Shown: in pieces, positions 8,439 to 16,462 of the stretch | Position numbering within the stretch: the stretch's first letter is position 1 | Layout: each line of letters opens with the position of its first letter | NCBI GenBank assembly: GCA_902494245.1 | Contig: CABUSR010000013.1 | Location: 1-47,484 of the forward strand | Direction of reading: 5' to 3' | DNA length: 47,484 nt | DNA from: an uncultured Collinsella sp. | GTDB taxonomy: Bacteria; Actinomycetota; Coriobacteriia; Coriobacteriales; Coriobacteriaceae | Made by a program: the position numbers and the translations under genes | Notes under the pieces: generated by a model | What the model saw: only the letters and a program-made list of their open reading frames with translations | Told to the model about the DNA's origin: nothing | Database searches by the model: none

Positions 8439-8483
8439 GGACCGCACCCGGTGGGTACACTGGATGCGGTCCGATTGTTTTAT
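8439..8483 (+). terminator. Hairpin with T-rich tail between manZ and manO
   Basis: GGACCGCA (8439-8446) pairs with TGCGGTCC (8465-8472), with further partial pairing inside, then a T-rich run (TTGTTTTATTT). It can terminate the PTS transcript. The manO start is only 19 bases after the T run, so manO must be transcribed through it or from a promoter ahead of it. Confidence 0.55.
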
Positions 8484-8501
8484 TTGGAGGGCGAGGCGCG
8501 C

Positions 8502-8900
8502 ATGGCGCAATCTCAGAACAGCACGGTCGATCTGGCAACGCCGGCAACCTGCCTGATGGGGCTTACCAGCCACGGCAACGTGATGGTGGGCAATAAGGCG
8601 TTCGAGTATTACAACGAGCGCAATCCCGAGGATTATATTCAAATCCCGTGGGATGAGGTCGACTATATTGCCGCCGAGGTTTTACGCGGCACCAAGAAGA
8701 TCACGCGTTTTGCCATCTTCACCAAGGACAACGGTCACTTTACGTTTTCGACGCGCGACGACAAAGAGACGCTTCGTGCTGTCCGCAAGTACGTCGACGA
8801 GGATAAGCTTGTGCGTTCGCCCGACTTTATCGATGTGACGGCCAAGGGCGCCAAGAGCATCCCCTCCGTTATCAAAAACCTCTTCCACAAAGGTAACTAG
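8502..8900 (+). CDS. manO: DUF956 family protein (ManO-like), mannose PTS accessory
   Basis: A 132-residue soluble protein of the DUF956 family, commonly encoded after mannose-type PTS genes and named ManO in Gram-positive bacteria, where it is thought to modulate PTS expression. ATG 8502 follows a GGAGGGCGAG site. Recognisable stretches are GLTSHGNVMVGNKAFEYYN and IPWDEVDYIAAEV, with a basic C-terminus (IPSVIKNLFHKGN). It lies 120 bp downstream of manZ behind a hairpin, so its level may be set separately from the transporter. Its presence supports assigning the PTS to the mannose/glucose branch. Exact function is not established by sequence. Confidence 0.85.
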   Translation: MAQSQNSTVDLATPATCLMGLTSHGNVMVGNKAFEYYNERNPEDYIQIPWDEVDYIAAEVLRGTKKITRFAIFTKDNGHFTFSTRDDKETLRAVRKYVDEDKLVRSPDFIDVTAKGAKSIPSVIKNLFHKGN

Positions 8901-8908
8901 CTCCTCAT

Positions 8909-8977
8909 AAGTTGCGGTGAAATAGTTCCTAAATACGGCTTTAGATGCTTCAGACAGGAACTATTCCACCGCAACTT
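8909..8977 (+). repeat. Hairpin repeat copy 2
   Basis: Stem 8909-8930 pairs with 8956-8977 (22 bp, one A-C mismatch) over a 25-base loop. The arms match those of copy 1 at 5223-5291; only the loops differ. No T run follows here. The two copies are in the same orientation and bracket the PTS locus. Confidence 0.8.
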
Positions 8978-9035
8978 CGAAGTCTAGTCATGCGACGTAT
9001 TGCGATGCAGTAAATCTGCTACACTAGTACAACAT

Positions 9036-9111
9036 GCCTCCGTAGCTCAGGGGATAGAGCACCGCTCTCCTAAAGCGGGTGTCGACGGTTCGAATCCGCC
9101 CGGGGGCACCA
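9036..9111 (+). tRNA. tRNA-Arg (anticodon CCU)
   Basis: A full cloverleaf can be folded: acceptor stem 9036-9042 with 9101-9107 (one G-U pair), D arm GCTC/GAGC, anticodon stem CCGCT/AGCGG with loop CTCCTAA (anticodon CCT at 9069-9071, reading AGG), five-base variable loop, T loop TTCGAAT, encoded CCA at 9109-9111. The T stem (GACGG/CCGCC) has one A-C mismatch. A possible -10 TACACT lies at 9020-9025. Confidence 0.95.
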
Positions 9112-9124
9112 GAGGAATATCGAG

Positions 9125-9154
9125 CCCGGTACCGCTACGGTGCCGGGTTCTTCT
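9125..9154 (+). terminator. Intrinsic terminator of tRNA-Arg
   Basis: CCCGGTACCG (9125-9134) pairs with CGGTGCCGGG (9138-9147), with one G-U pair and loop CTA, then TTCTTCT. It lies 13 bases after the tRNA. Confidence 0.75.
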
Positions 9155-9170
9155 GGTTCAATGCCATGTC

Positions 9171-9210
9171 AAAAACGAAGCGCCCGCTTGCTGGGGGAGC
9201 AAGCGGGCGC
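9171..9210 (-). terminator. Intrinsic terminator of the pknB operon
   Basis: A perfect 13-bp stem, GCGCCCGCTTGCT (9180-9192) with 9198-9210, loop of five bases, and on the minus strand a T-rich tail from 9179 to 9171. It is placed 52 bases after the pknB stop, closing the minus-strand operon. Confidence 0.85.
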
Positions 9211-9262
9211 CTGTGAGCGAATATGTTTGCGGCGAGAGCCGTGATGAGCGGTGGGGTGGCGA

Positions 9263-11224
9263 CTAGTTGGTCGTACCGGAATCGTCACCCGTGCCCGAGC
9301 CAGAGCCCGAACCCGAGCCAGAAAGTGCGACCGTCAGCGTAATCGTGCTGTCGGTGGACTGCTTGCCAGTGGGGGAGACGCCCGTAACGGTGGCATCCTC
9401 GTTACCGCTTACGGGATTGCCGTTCTGGTCACAGAAGCCGATGTTATAGAAACCGGCGTTGTTGAGCGCGGTGACGGCGGCGGAGATGCTCTTGCCGTAC
9501 AGGTTGCCCGGAACACTGGCCTTGCCGGACTTCTTGGCAATGACGACGGTAATCGTGGCGCCGGGCTTCTGCTTGCCACTGGGGTTCCAGCTGATCACGG
9601 TGCCCTCGGTAACCGAGTCGTTCTCCTGGTAGCTAACGTCGACGCCAAAGCCTGCCATATCGAGGGCGTTGCGCGCCTGGGCCTCGGTCATGTCGGTCAG
9701 ATCGGGGACGGACGTGGTATCCGGGCCGCTCGAGACCTTGTACGAGATGGTCGTGCCCTTCGCGACTTCCTTACCGGCTTCGGTGCCCTGCTCAAAGACC
9801 TGGCCCTCATCGGCCTCGTTGGCCTCCTCGGAGGCGTTGCCCTTCAGGCCAACGCTTGCCAGCGCGGCCTCGGCCTGGTCCTTGGTCAGGCCGACAAGCC
9901 GGGGAACCTCAACCTTCTCGGAGGGCTTGGGACCCTTGGAGATTACCAGGTTCACCTTGGTGCCCTTGGCCTTCTTGGTGTTGCCGTTGGGCGTCTGCTC
10001 GGCGACCTTGCCCTCGTCGACATCGTCGTTGTAGCTTTGGTCGATGGTGCCGACCTCGAGGCCGGCTTCCTTGATCAGCTCGACGGCAGTCTGCTGGTCC
10101 TTGCCCAGCACATCGGGCACGGTGACCTGCTCGCCGCCAAAGAGTCCTGTGGCAAAGGCCACCACGATGCCGATGACGGCAACGGCTGCCACCACGGCGG
10201 CGATGATCTTGTTCTTGTTGGATTTGGGCTTTTCGACCTCGTAGGAGCCGGTGGAGCCCGAAACCGAGCTACGGGCGGTATTCTGGCCGCTCACGCCCGA
10301 GACGGGACGCACCATGGCGCGCGTCTGATCGGAAAGCTCGCGAGTCTTGGTGGCGCCCAGCTCACCGGGGGCACCGATGATGCGCGTGGGCTCCGAGACG
10401 TTGACGGCACGGCCCGACAGGTAGCTGTTGAGCACCTGACGAAGCTCGTCGGCGGTCTGGAAGCGGTTTGCCGGGTCCTTCTCCATGCACTTGAGGATGA
10501 TGCGCTCAAGGTCGGCGTCGACACCGGAGTTGATCTGGCTCGGCGGAATAGGCAGCTCGTTGACTTGCTTGAGTGCGACCGAGATGGCGTCGTCACCGTC
10601 AAAGGGAACGCGGCCGGTGGCGCACTCGTACATCACGACGCCCAGCGAGTAGATATCCGAGGTGGGGCCGAGGTCCTGACCGCGGGTCTGCTCGGGGCTG
10701 ACGTAGTGGGCGGTTCCCAGCACGTTGTTGTCTTGCGTGAGGTGGCTGTTCTTGGCGCGCGCGATGCCAAAGTCCATCACCTTGATGTTGCCGTCGGGCA
10801 GCACCATGATGTTCTGCGGCTTAATGTCGCGGTGGATGATCTCGTGCTTGTGGGCGACCGAAAGCGCGGAGCTGATCTGCGAGCCGATCTGGGCGACCTT
10901 CTTGGGGTCGAGGGCGCCGTGGCTCTTGATGCCGCTCTTAAGGTCGGTGCCGCGCAGGTACTCCATGACGATGTAATAGGTGTCGCCGTCCTTGCCCCAA
11001 TCGTAGACGCCCACGATATAGGGGGAGGAGAGACCGGCTGCTGCCTGGGCCTCCTGCTTAAAGCGTGCGGCGAAGGTTGCGTCGCCAGCATACTGCGGCA
11101 GCATGATCTTGACGGCAACCGTGCGGTCGAGGACCTGGTCCTGTGCACGGTAGACGGTCGCCATGCCGCCTGTTCCCACCTTATCCTTGAGGAGGTATCT
11201 TCCCCCGAGGACCCTCTGTTCCAT
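9263..11224 (-). CDS. pknB: PASTA-domain Ser/Thr protein kinase (PknB type)
   Basis: A 653-residue transmembrane Hanks-type kinase that senses peptidoglycan fragments and phosphorylates division and wall proteins. Residues 9-270 are the kinase: glycine loop GTGGMATVY, Lys39, HRDIKPQN (Asp133), DFG at 151-153, SPEQ. A juxtamembrane linker rich in Ser/Thr is followed by one membrane span (339-361) and four PASTA repeats, starting VTVPDVLGK, VEVPRLVGL, TSVPDLTDM and ASVPGNLYG. The C-terminus is a Gly/Ser repeat tail. I choose ATG 11224, with AGGAGCAGGA just upstream; ATG at 11239 would lie before that ribosome site. It is last in the operon, 132 bp after the SEDS-PBP fusion, and is followed by a strong terminator. 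Confidence 0.95.
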   Translation of the reverse strand: MEQRVLGGRYLLKDKVGTGGMATVYRAQDQVLDRTVAVKIMLPQYAGDATFAARFKQEAQAAAGLSSPYIVGVYDWGKDGDTYYIVMEYLRGTDLKSGIKSHGALDPKKVAQIGSQISSALSVAHKHEIIHRDIKPQNIMVLPDGNIKVMDFGIARAKNSHLTQDNNVLGTAHYVSPEQTRGQDLGPTSDIYSLGVVMYECATGRVPFDGDDAISVALKQVNELPIPPSQINSGVDADLERIILKCMEKDPANRFQTADELRQVLNSYLSGRAVNVSEPTRIIGAPGELGATKTRELSDQTRAMVRPVSGVSGQNTARSSVSGSTGSYEVEKPKSNKNKIIAAVVAAVAVIGIVVAFATGLFGGEQVTVPDVLGKDQQTAVELIKEAGLEVGTIDQSYNDDVDEGKVAEQTPNGNTKKAKGTKVNLVISKGPKPSEKVEVPRLVGLTKDQAEAALASVGLKGNASEEANEADEGQVFEQGTEAGKEVAKGTTISYKVSSGPDTTSVPDLTDMTEAQARNALDMAGFGVDVSYQENDSVTEGTVISWNPSGKQKPGATITVVIAKKSGKASVPGNLYGKSISAAVTALNNAGFYNIGFCDQNGNPVSGNEDATVTGVSPTGKQSTDSTITLTVALSGSGSGSGSGTGDDSGTTN

Positions 11225-11356
11225 TCCTGCTCCTAACATAACTATTCGCTCAACGATGTGTGTAGTACCTACGATGTGGCCGCTGGGGCCGTGTGGCGCG
11301 TTGCCGCTAACTCTTCGGCCGCGGCGCGCCTCGGGTGTCCGATTCGATCATGGGCA

Positions 11357-14227
11357 TCACGCTCCCTGTGCGGCAAGCGCCGCGGTCAGGACGATACCGG
11401 CGATCTTGGCGGCCTTGACGTCATGCTTGTCGAAATCCTCCAAGGCCACCGAGATGGCGACCGTGGGTGAATCGTAAGGTGCAAAGCCAACGAACATCGA
11501 GTTGACGTTGGTGCCGCCGGTCTCGGCCGAGCCGGTCTTGCCGGCGACCTTGACGCCGGGGATCTGGGCATCGGTGCCGGTGCCGGACTGGACGACGGCA
11601 AGCATGGCCTGCTTGACCTGGTCGGCCGTGGCGGAGCTGACGGCCTGACCCAGCGAGCGGGACTGCGTGGTCTTGACCACGGTTCCGTCCGGGGCGAGTA
11701 CCTGGGCTACAAAGTACGGGTCCATGACCACGCCGCTGTTAGCGATGGCGGCGGCAATCACGGCGTTTTGCATGACGGTGGTCTGCGGGCCGGGCGTGTG
11801 GTCCATGCCGACAGGCTGGCCGGCGCCGGCCCAGGCGGTCTCCCACTCGGTCATGAGCGACGGGTCGGCCATGATGGAGGCCGCGGAGGTCAGGTCCTGG
11901 CCGAGCTTTTGGCCGTAGCCAAAGGCGTTGGCAAACTGTACGAGCGTGTTTGCGCCAACTTCGTTTGCCACCTGGCCAAAGACGACGTTGGAGGACACGG
12001 CAAAGGCCTGCTGCAGGCTGATGGTGCCGTAGCTCTCGTTGGCATAGTTGGTGACCGGTGCGTTGCCGATGTCCATGGAGCCGGGCGCCTGGTAGGTGCT
12101 GGTAAGGCTGGCGGCACCGGTCTCGAGTGCCGCGGAAAGCGTAACGACCTTAAACGTTGAGCCCGGCGTGTACAGCGCGTCCATGGCGCGATTGTACATG
12201 GAGCCGTCCTCGCCGCCGCCCGTCTGCAGCAGGGCATCGATGTTGGTGTTGTCGTAGGTGGGCGAGCTGGCACATGCGAGCACCGCGCCGGTACGCGGGT
12301 CGATGACCACTACAGCGCCCTTAAAGCCCTTGAGTGCCTGCTCGGCAGCCGTCTGGATGCGCGAGTCGATGGTGAGCTTGGCGGTGTTGCCCGGCTGGGT
12401 CTGGCCCGCGAGCGACGCGATGGCGTTGTTCCAGCTGGAGTAATCCTTAGAGCCGGTGAGCGTGTCGTTCATGACGCTCTCGATGGCGGTGGTGCCATAC
12501 TGCTGGCTCACGTAGCCAACCACGTGCGCTGCCAGGTTACCGTTGGGGTAGGAGCGTACGTAGGTGCCGTCCTCCTGTTGCAGCGACTCGGCCAGCGTCA
12601 CGCCGTCGGACGTGATGATGGAACCGCGCTGGATGTACTTGGAGCGGGCGATGGTGTGGTTGTTGGTCGGCATGTCCTGATAGTCCTTGGCCTTGATGAC
12701 CTGGACATAGGTGAGGTTGCCGATAAGGATGGCGAACAGCGCCGTAAAGGCGAGCACCGCGCGGGTTAGACGGTTGGCGAGCGCCACGCGGCCGAGCACA
12801 CCGGATTCAGGTGTGTCGAGCAGGCGACGGCGCATGCGCGAGCCGACGGAATGGCTGCCGCTGCCGTAGGAAGACGAGGTGGCAAAGCGCGTGCCCGTCG
12901 GGGCGGCGGCAGATGCGACCTGATCATCGGTGATGGCGGCCATGGTGCCGGTGCCGGTAAGCTCGGCCTCGCGTCCGGTCGCCTCGTCACCGGCGCGCAG
13001 CAGGAGCGCGACGATGATAAAGCTCGCCAGCAGCGAGGAGCCGCCCTGGCTCATAAAGGGCAAGGTGACGCCGGTCAGCGGGATCAGGCGGGTAACGCCG
13101 CCAACGATCAAGAAGGCCTGGAAGCTGATGGCGGCCGTAAGGCCCGTGGCGCTAAAGGCGGCGAGGTCGGATTTAGCGCGGGCAGCCGTGGTGAGGCCAC
13201 GCACGGCAAAGAGCATAAACAGGATGAGCACGGCGCCGCCGCCCAAAAGACCCATCTCCTCGCCGATGGCCGAGAAGATAAAGTCGGACTCGACGACGGG
13301 GATGTTGTTGGCCATCCCGTTGCCGATGCCAACGCCGACCAGACCGCCGTCGGCAAGCGAGAAGAGCGACTGGACGATCTGGTAGCCCTGGCCCTGGGCG
13401 TCCTTAAACGGATCGACCCAAACCTGGAAACGCACCTGAACGTGCGACAGGAACTTGTAGGCGCCCACGGCTCCAACGGCTAAGAGCGCAAGGCCGATAA
13501 CGACATACGAAAAGCGCCCCGTGGCAACGTAGAGCATCAGCAAGAAGATGGTGTAGAACAGCACGGCCGAACCCAGGTCGCGTTCGAAGACGACGACGAG
13601 CAGGCACACACCCCACACGGCAAACAGCGGCAGCAGCAGTCGCAGGCGAGGGATCTTAAAGCCCAGGATCTTGCGGTTGGAGATGGAGAGTAGCTCGCGG
13701 TTCTCGGCCAGGTACCCGGCCAGGAACAGCACGATAAAGACCTTGGCGAACTCGCCAGGCTGGATGGTAAAGCCCGCGATGCGAATCCACAGCTTGGAGC
13801 CCGAGATCGTGGTGCCGATAAAGATAGGCAGCATCAGCAGAATGATGCCGATGATGCCAAAGGTGTACTTGTAGCGCATGACCACGTCGAGGTTTTTGAC
13901 TAGTGCAAGCGTTCCCACCATGAGCGCCACCGAGACAAACAGGATGATGAGCTGTGAGATGGCGAGAGCGGGGGCGAGACGCGTCACGAACGTGATGCCG
14001 ATGCCCGAAAGTATAAATACGATGGGCAGGATGGCGGGGTCGGCACCGGGCGCCAAGATGCGCACGGCAATGTGGGCCGCGGCAAAGGCGGCAAAGAGGC
14101 CGATCGGTACGGCGAGCGTCTCAAAGGAGATGGCAGCGCCCGCGGTGAGGACGTACATCGCATACAGCAGGATGACGGGGAACGCCGAGGCGATGAGCAA
14201 GAGCAGCTCGGTGTTGCGGCGACTCAT
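11357..14227 (-). CDS. SEDS glycosyltransferase fused to class B penicillin-binding transpeptidase
   Basis: A single 956-residue open frame joins the two halves of a septal or elongation peptidoglycan synthase. Residues 1-412 are a FtsW/RodA/SpoVE polytopic domain (about ten spans; conserved VWVDPFKDAQGQGYQ with candidate catalytic Asp272; ESDFIFSAIGEEMG; GVTLPFMSQGGSS). Residues 413-490 are a cytoplasmic Ser/Thr-rich linker. A single span at 490-510 leads to a class B PBP ectodomain with a short pedestal, then transpeptidase motifs STFK (Ser690), SSN (745-747) and KTG (897-899). Elsewhere these are usually two genes (rodA-pbpA or ftsW-ftsI). ATG 14227 follows AAAGGGAG; an upstream GTG overlaps that site. 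The stop of the phosphatase gene is 16 bp upstream. Whether it serves division or elongation is unclear; its place between PP2C phosphatase and PknB matches the rodA-pbpA position of other actinobacteria. Confidence 0.94.
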   Translation of the reverse strand: MSRRNTELLLLIASAFPVILLYAMYVLTAGAAISFETLAVPIGLFAAFAAAHIAVRILAPGADPAILPIVFILSGIGITFVTRLAPALAISQLIILFVSVALMVGTLALVKNLDVVMRYKYTFGIIGIILLMLPIFIGTTISGSKLWIRIAGFTIQPGEFAKVFIVLFLAGYLAENRELLSISNRKILGFKIPRLRLLLPLFAVWGVCLLVVVFERDLGSAVLFYTIFLLMLYVATGRFSYVVIGLALLAVGAVGAYKFLSHVQVRFQVWVDPFKDAQGQGYQIVQSLFSLADGGLVGVGIGNGMANNIPVVESDFIFSAIGEEMGLLGGGAVLILFMLFAVRGLTTAARAKSDLAAFSATGLTAAISFQAFLIVGGVTRLIPLTGVTLPFMSQGGSSLLASFIIVALLLRAGDEATGREAELTGTGTMAAITDDQVASAAAPTGTRFATSSSYGSGSHSVGSRMRRRLLDTPESGVLGRVALANRLTRAVLAFTALFAILIGNLTYVQVIKAKDYQDMPTNNHTIARSKYIQRGSIITSDGVTLAESLQQEDGTYVRSYPNGNLAAHVVGYVSQQYGTTAIESVMNDTLTGSKDYSSWNNAIASLAGQTQPGNTAKLTIDSRIQTAAEQALKGFKGAVVVIDPRTGAVLACASSPTYDNTNIDALLQTGGGEDGSMYNRAMDALYTPGSTFKVVTLSAALETGAASLTSTYQAPGSMDIGNAPVTNYANESYGTISLQQAFAVSSNVVFGQVANEVGANTLVQFANAFGYGQKLGQDLTSAASIMADPSLMTEWETAWAGAGQPVGMDHTPGPQTTVMQNAVIAAAIANSGVVMDPYFVAQVLAPDGTVVKTTQSRSLGQAVSSATADQVKQAMLAVVQSGTGTDAQIPGVKVAGKTGSAETGGTNVNSMFVGFAPYDSPTVAISVALEDFDKHDVKAAKIAGIVLTAALAAQGA

Positions 14228-14243
14228 AAGCGGCACTCCCTTT

Positions 14244-16043
14244 CTAATTCTTATCGGAGGCTTCGGCCTCGGCGGACTGTTCGGCGGTTTTCTCGGAATC
14301 TGATTCGGAGGTCGATCCCTGATTGGTGTTGTCGCGAATCGTTTGCGCGTCGATCACCTGGCGGGTCTGCTCCTCGTCGATCTGGTGGCGGTACTTGGAT
14401 ATCGTGTCCTGCGCATCGTCGACACTTGTTTGCGGAATGCCCGCCTTGAGGCGGTTTTGCGTGTCTTCGGGCAGGTCGGACAGCTTGATGCTGGTTTCGC
14501 TTTCGAGCCAGTGGAGCTTGAGTCCGAGTGGCTTGCCGGGCAGGCCGCGCCAGACGGCGACATTGCCCTGGTAGGTACCCAGGTAGTACGAGCCGGTGAC
14601 ACCCGTGTAGGCCCAGATGCCAGCTGCCAGCACAAAGACGAGGGCCAGGATGGCGGCGATAGTAACGTTGCGGCGACGCACGCGTTGCGCCTCGCGCATG
14701 ACGCCATCGTCAACCAGGTCAACGACTACTACGGTCACGTTGTCGTGGCCGCCGGCGGCAAGCGCCGCGTCCACTAGGTTGTCGACGCAGATTTGCGCGG
14801 TTGAGGACTGCGTGGCGATGTTCTCGATATCGCTATCGGGAATCATGCTCGAAAGGCCGTCGGAGCACAGGATCAGGCGGTCGCCTTCCTCGATATGCAG
14901 AGTGAAGTGGTCGGCATACATGGCGGGGTCCGAGCCCAGCGCACGGGTGATGACCGAACGGTTGGGGTGGACGCGAGCCTCGTCTGCCGTGATCTCGCCG
15001 GCGTCCACGAGCTCCTCCACGTAGGAGTGGTCGCGGGTCACGCGGATGAGCGTGCCCTCGTGGAGCAGGTAGGCGCGCGAGTCGCCCACGTGGGCGATGG
15101 CGAGCGTATCGTTTTCGATATAGGCGCAGGTGGCTGTGCAGCCCATGCCGGGCTTGCCCAGGCCGTTCAGGGCCGCCTCGATTACGGCGGCGTTGGCTGC
15201 CTCGACGGCTGCGGCCAGGCGTGCTGCGTCGGCGGACTGTGGGGCCGTCTTGGCTATAGTCTCGACAGCGATAGAAGAGGCTACCTCGCCGGCGGCGTGA
15301 CCACCCATGCCGTCGCATACGCAAAAGAGCGGCGACTGCACCAGGTAGGAATCCTCATTGTGCGGGCGCACACAGCCAACGTCGGAGCGGGCGCCCCACA
15401 TGAGTTGCGTGGTGGTACCGGCATCATAGGTCGAGTCGGTCTCGATGCGCTCCTCGGTCAGGGGCTCAAAGCTCATGGTCGAGCCGGGGTCTTTGAGCTT
15501 GGCCTCAACGGCAGCAACGTCGATCTCGGCGGTGTCACCGGGAGAGACGGTGTCGGTCTCGGCGTTTGATTCGGAATTGTCGGTGTCCGGGGAGTCGGGC
15601 TCCTCGGACACGCGGGCGGTCGACTCGTCGTCTTGCGGGCTGACGTCTATAGGCTCGGGCGCCGGCGTAGACGCGGGCGCAACCTCGGATGCCGGGGCTA
15701 TGGGAAACGCCGGCGCGGCGGGCTCGGGTGCCGCAAACACCGCAGCGCTCTCGTTGATTGCCGCGGCGACGGGCTCTGCAAAGTGAGCCGGCGCCGGGGT
15801 TGCTTCGGGCGCTGTGGGCTGTTCCGCAGCATGTGCGCCGATGGGCACCGCTACGGCATCCGCTTCGTCCTCGTTATCGGCGAGATCCGAAATATCATGC
15901 GTTACATGCGAAAGAGGCAGGGAGAACACGGTGTCCTCGGGCTCCACGGGTGTGGAGTCAGCCGGAGCGGCGTGGGCCGGTGCAGCTGCGGCGGCAGCCG
16001 GTGCCTCGGTCATGGTTGCGGACTTGTTCTCCTCGTCGATCAT
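14244..16043 (-). CDS. pstP: PP2C-family Ser/Thr phosphatase with membrane anchor (PstP/Stp type)
   Basis: It would remove phosphate from substrates of the operon's kinases. The 599-residue protein has an N-terminal region of about 200 residues that is Ala/Pro/Glu-rich and acidic, then a PP2C domain with the metal-binding signatures VRPHNEDSY and CDGMGGHA, DSRAYL, and CSDGLSSM. A hydrophobic span follows near residues 460-480, then a roughly 120-residue extracytoplasmic tail ending in Glu/Ser/Lys-rich sequence. Ordinary Stp enzymes lack the long acidic front extension; PstP has the membrane span. ATG 16043 overlaps the fhaB stop by four bases (ATGA), implying translational coupling. Confidence 0.93.
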   Translation of the reverse strand: MIDEENKSATMTEAPAAAAAAPAHAAPADSTPVEPEDTVFSLPLSHVTHDISDLADNEDEADAVAVPIGAHAAEQPTAPEATPAPAHFAEPVAAAINESAAVFAAPEPAAPAFPIAPASEVAPASTPAPEPIDVSPQDDESTARVSEEPDSPDTDNSESNAETDTVSPGDTAEIDVAAVEAKLKDPGSTMSFEPLTEERIETDSTYDAGTTTQLMWGARSDVGCVRPHNEDSYLVQSPLFCVCDGMGGHAAGEVASSIAVETIAKTAPQSADAARLAAAVEAANAAVIEAALNGLGKPGMGCTATCAYIENDTLAIAHVGDSRAYLLHEGTLIRVTRDHSYVEELVDAGEITADEARVHPNRSVITRALGSDPAMYADHFTLHIEEGDRLILCSDGLSSMIPDSDIENIATQSSTAQICVDNLVDAALAAGGHDNVTVVVVDLVDDGVMREAQRVRRRNVTIAAILALVFVLAAGIWAYTGVTGSYYLGTYQGNVAVWRGLPGKPLGLKLHWLESETSIKLSDLPEDTQNRLKAGIPQTSVDDAQDTISKYRHQIDEEQTRQVIDAQTIRDNTNQGSTSESDSEKTAEQSAEAEASDKN

Positions 16044-16456
16044 CGACGGTTCACCTTCATGACCACGTCGCCAATCTGGACTTCGTCGCCCTCACGTAGC
16101 GTTGCGGGCTCCACGAGCTGGCGGCCGTTGACGAGCGTGCCGTTAAGTGAGTTGAGGTCCTCGATGATGAGCGCCGGGCCCTGCAGCGAAAAGCGCGCGT
16201 GCGAGGCCGAAACGAACGGTTCGTTGATGCAGATGTCCGAAGATGGCGAGCGACCGACGATGACGGGGCCGAGCATGTCTACGTGGATGCCGCGGATACC
16301 GCGCGGACCCTTGTCCACATCGATCGTCCAGATAGCCGAGTCGCGGCGCTGTCCACGCACAAGTCCCACGCCGGTCTTCATGACGGCGAACAAGAAGATA
16401 TAGAGCAGGGCGACCAGGACGATGCGGCCTGCAAAAAGGACGATATCGATGTTCAT
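16040..16456 (-). CDS. fhaB: Membrane-anchored FHA-domain protein (FhaB/FipA-like)
   Basis: A small adaptor of 138 residues: one N-terminal membrane span (IVLFAGRIVLVALLYIFLFA) followed by a cytoplasmic forkhead-associated domain that binds phosphothreonine. FHA signatures are VGRSPSSD, SASHARF and NSLNGTLVNG. In mycobacteria FhaB (FipA) bridges the kinases with division proteins; a similar role is inferred from its place in the same operon. It starts six bases after the fhaA stop, its ribosome site overlapping that stop, and overlaps the phosphatase start by four bases. Confidence 0.92.
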   Translation of the reverse strand: MNIDIVLFAGRIVLVALLYIFLFAVMKTGVGLVRGQRRDSAIWTIDVDKGPRGIRGIHVDMLGPVIVGRSPSSDICINEPFVSASHARFSLQGPALIIEDLNSLNGTLVNGRQLVEPATLREGDEVQIGDVVMKVNRR

Positions 16457-16462
16457 AAGCGA

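Noticed and set aside
9000..9266. Small plus-strand frame over the tRNA and two terminators
   Set aside because: It runs through a well-folded tRNA-Arg and hairpins, so coding is implausible.
11357..14227. Possibility that the SEDS-PBP fusion is a frameshift artefact
   Set aside because: The frame is uninterrupted, the linker is of natural composition, and no out-of-frame ribosome site is seen before the PBP half; kept as a true fusion pending strain comparison.
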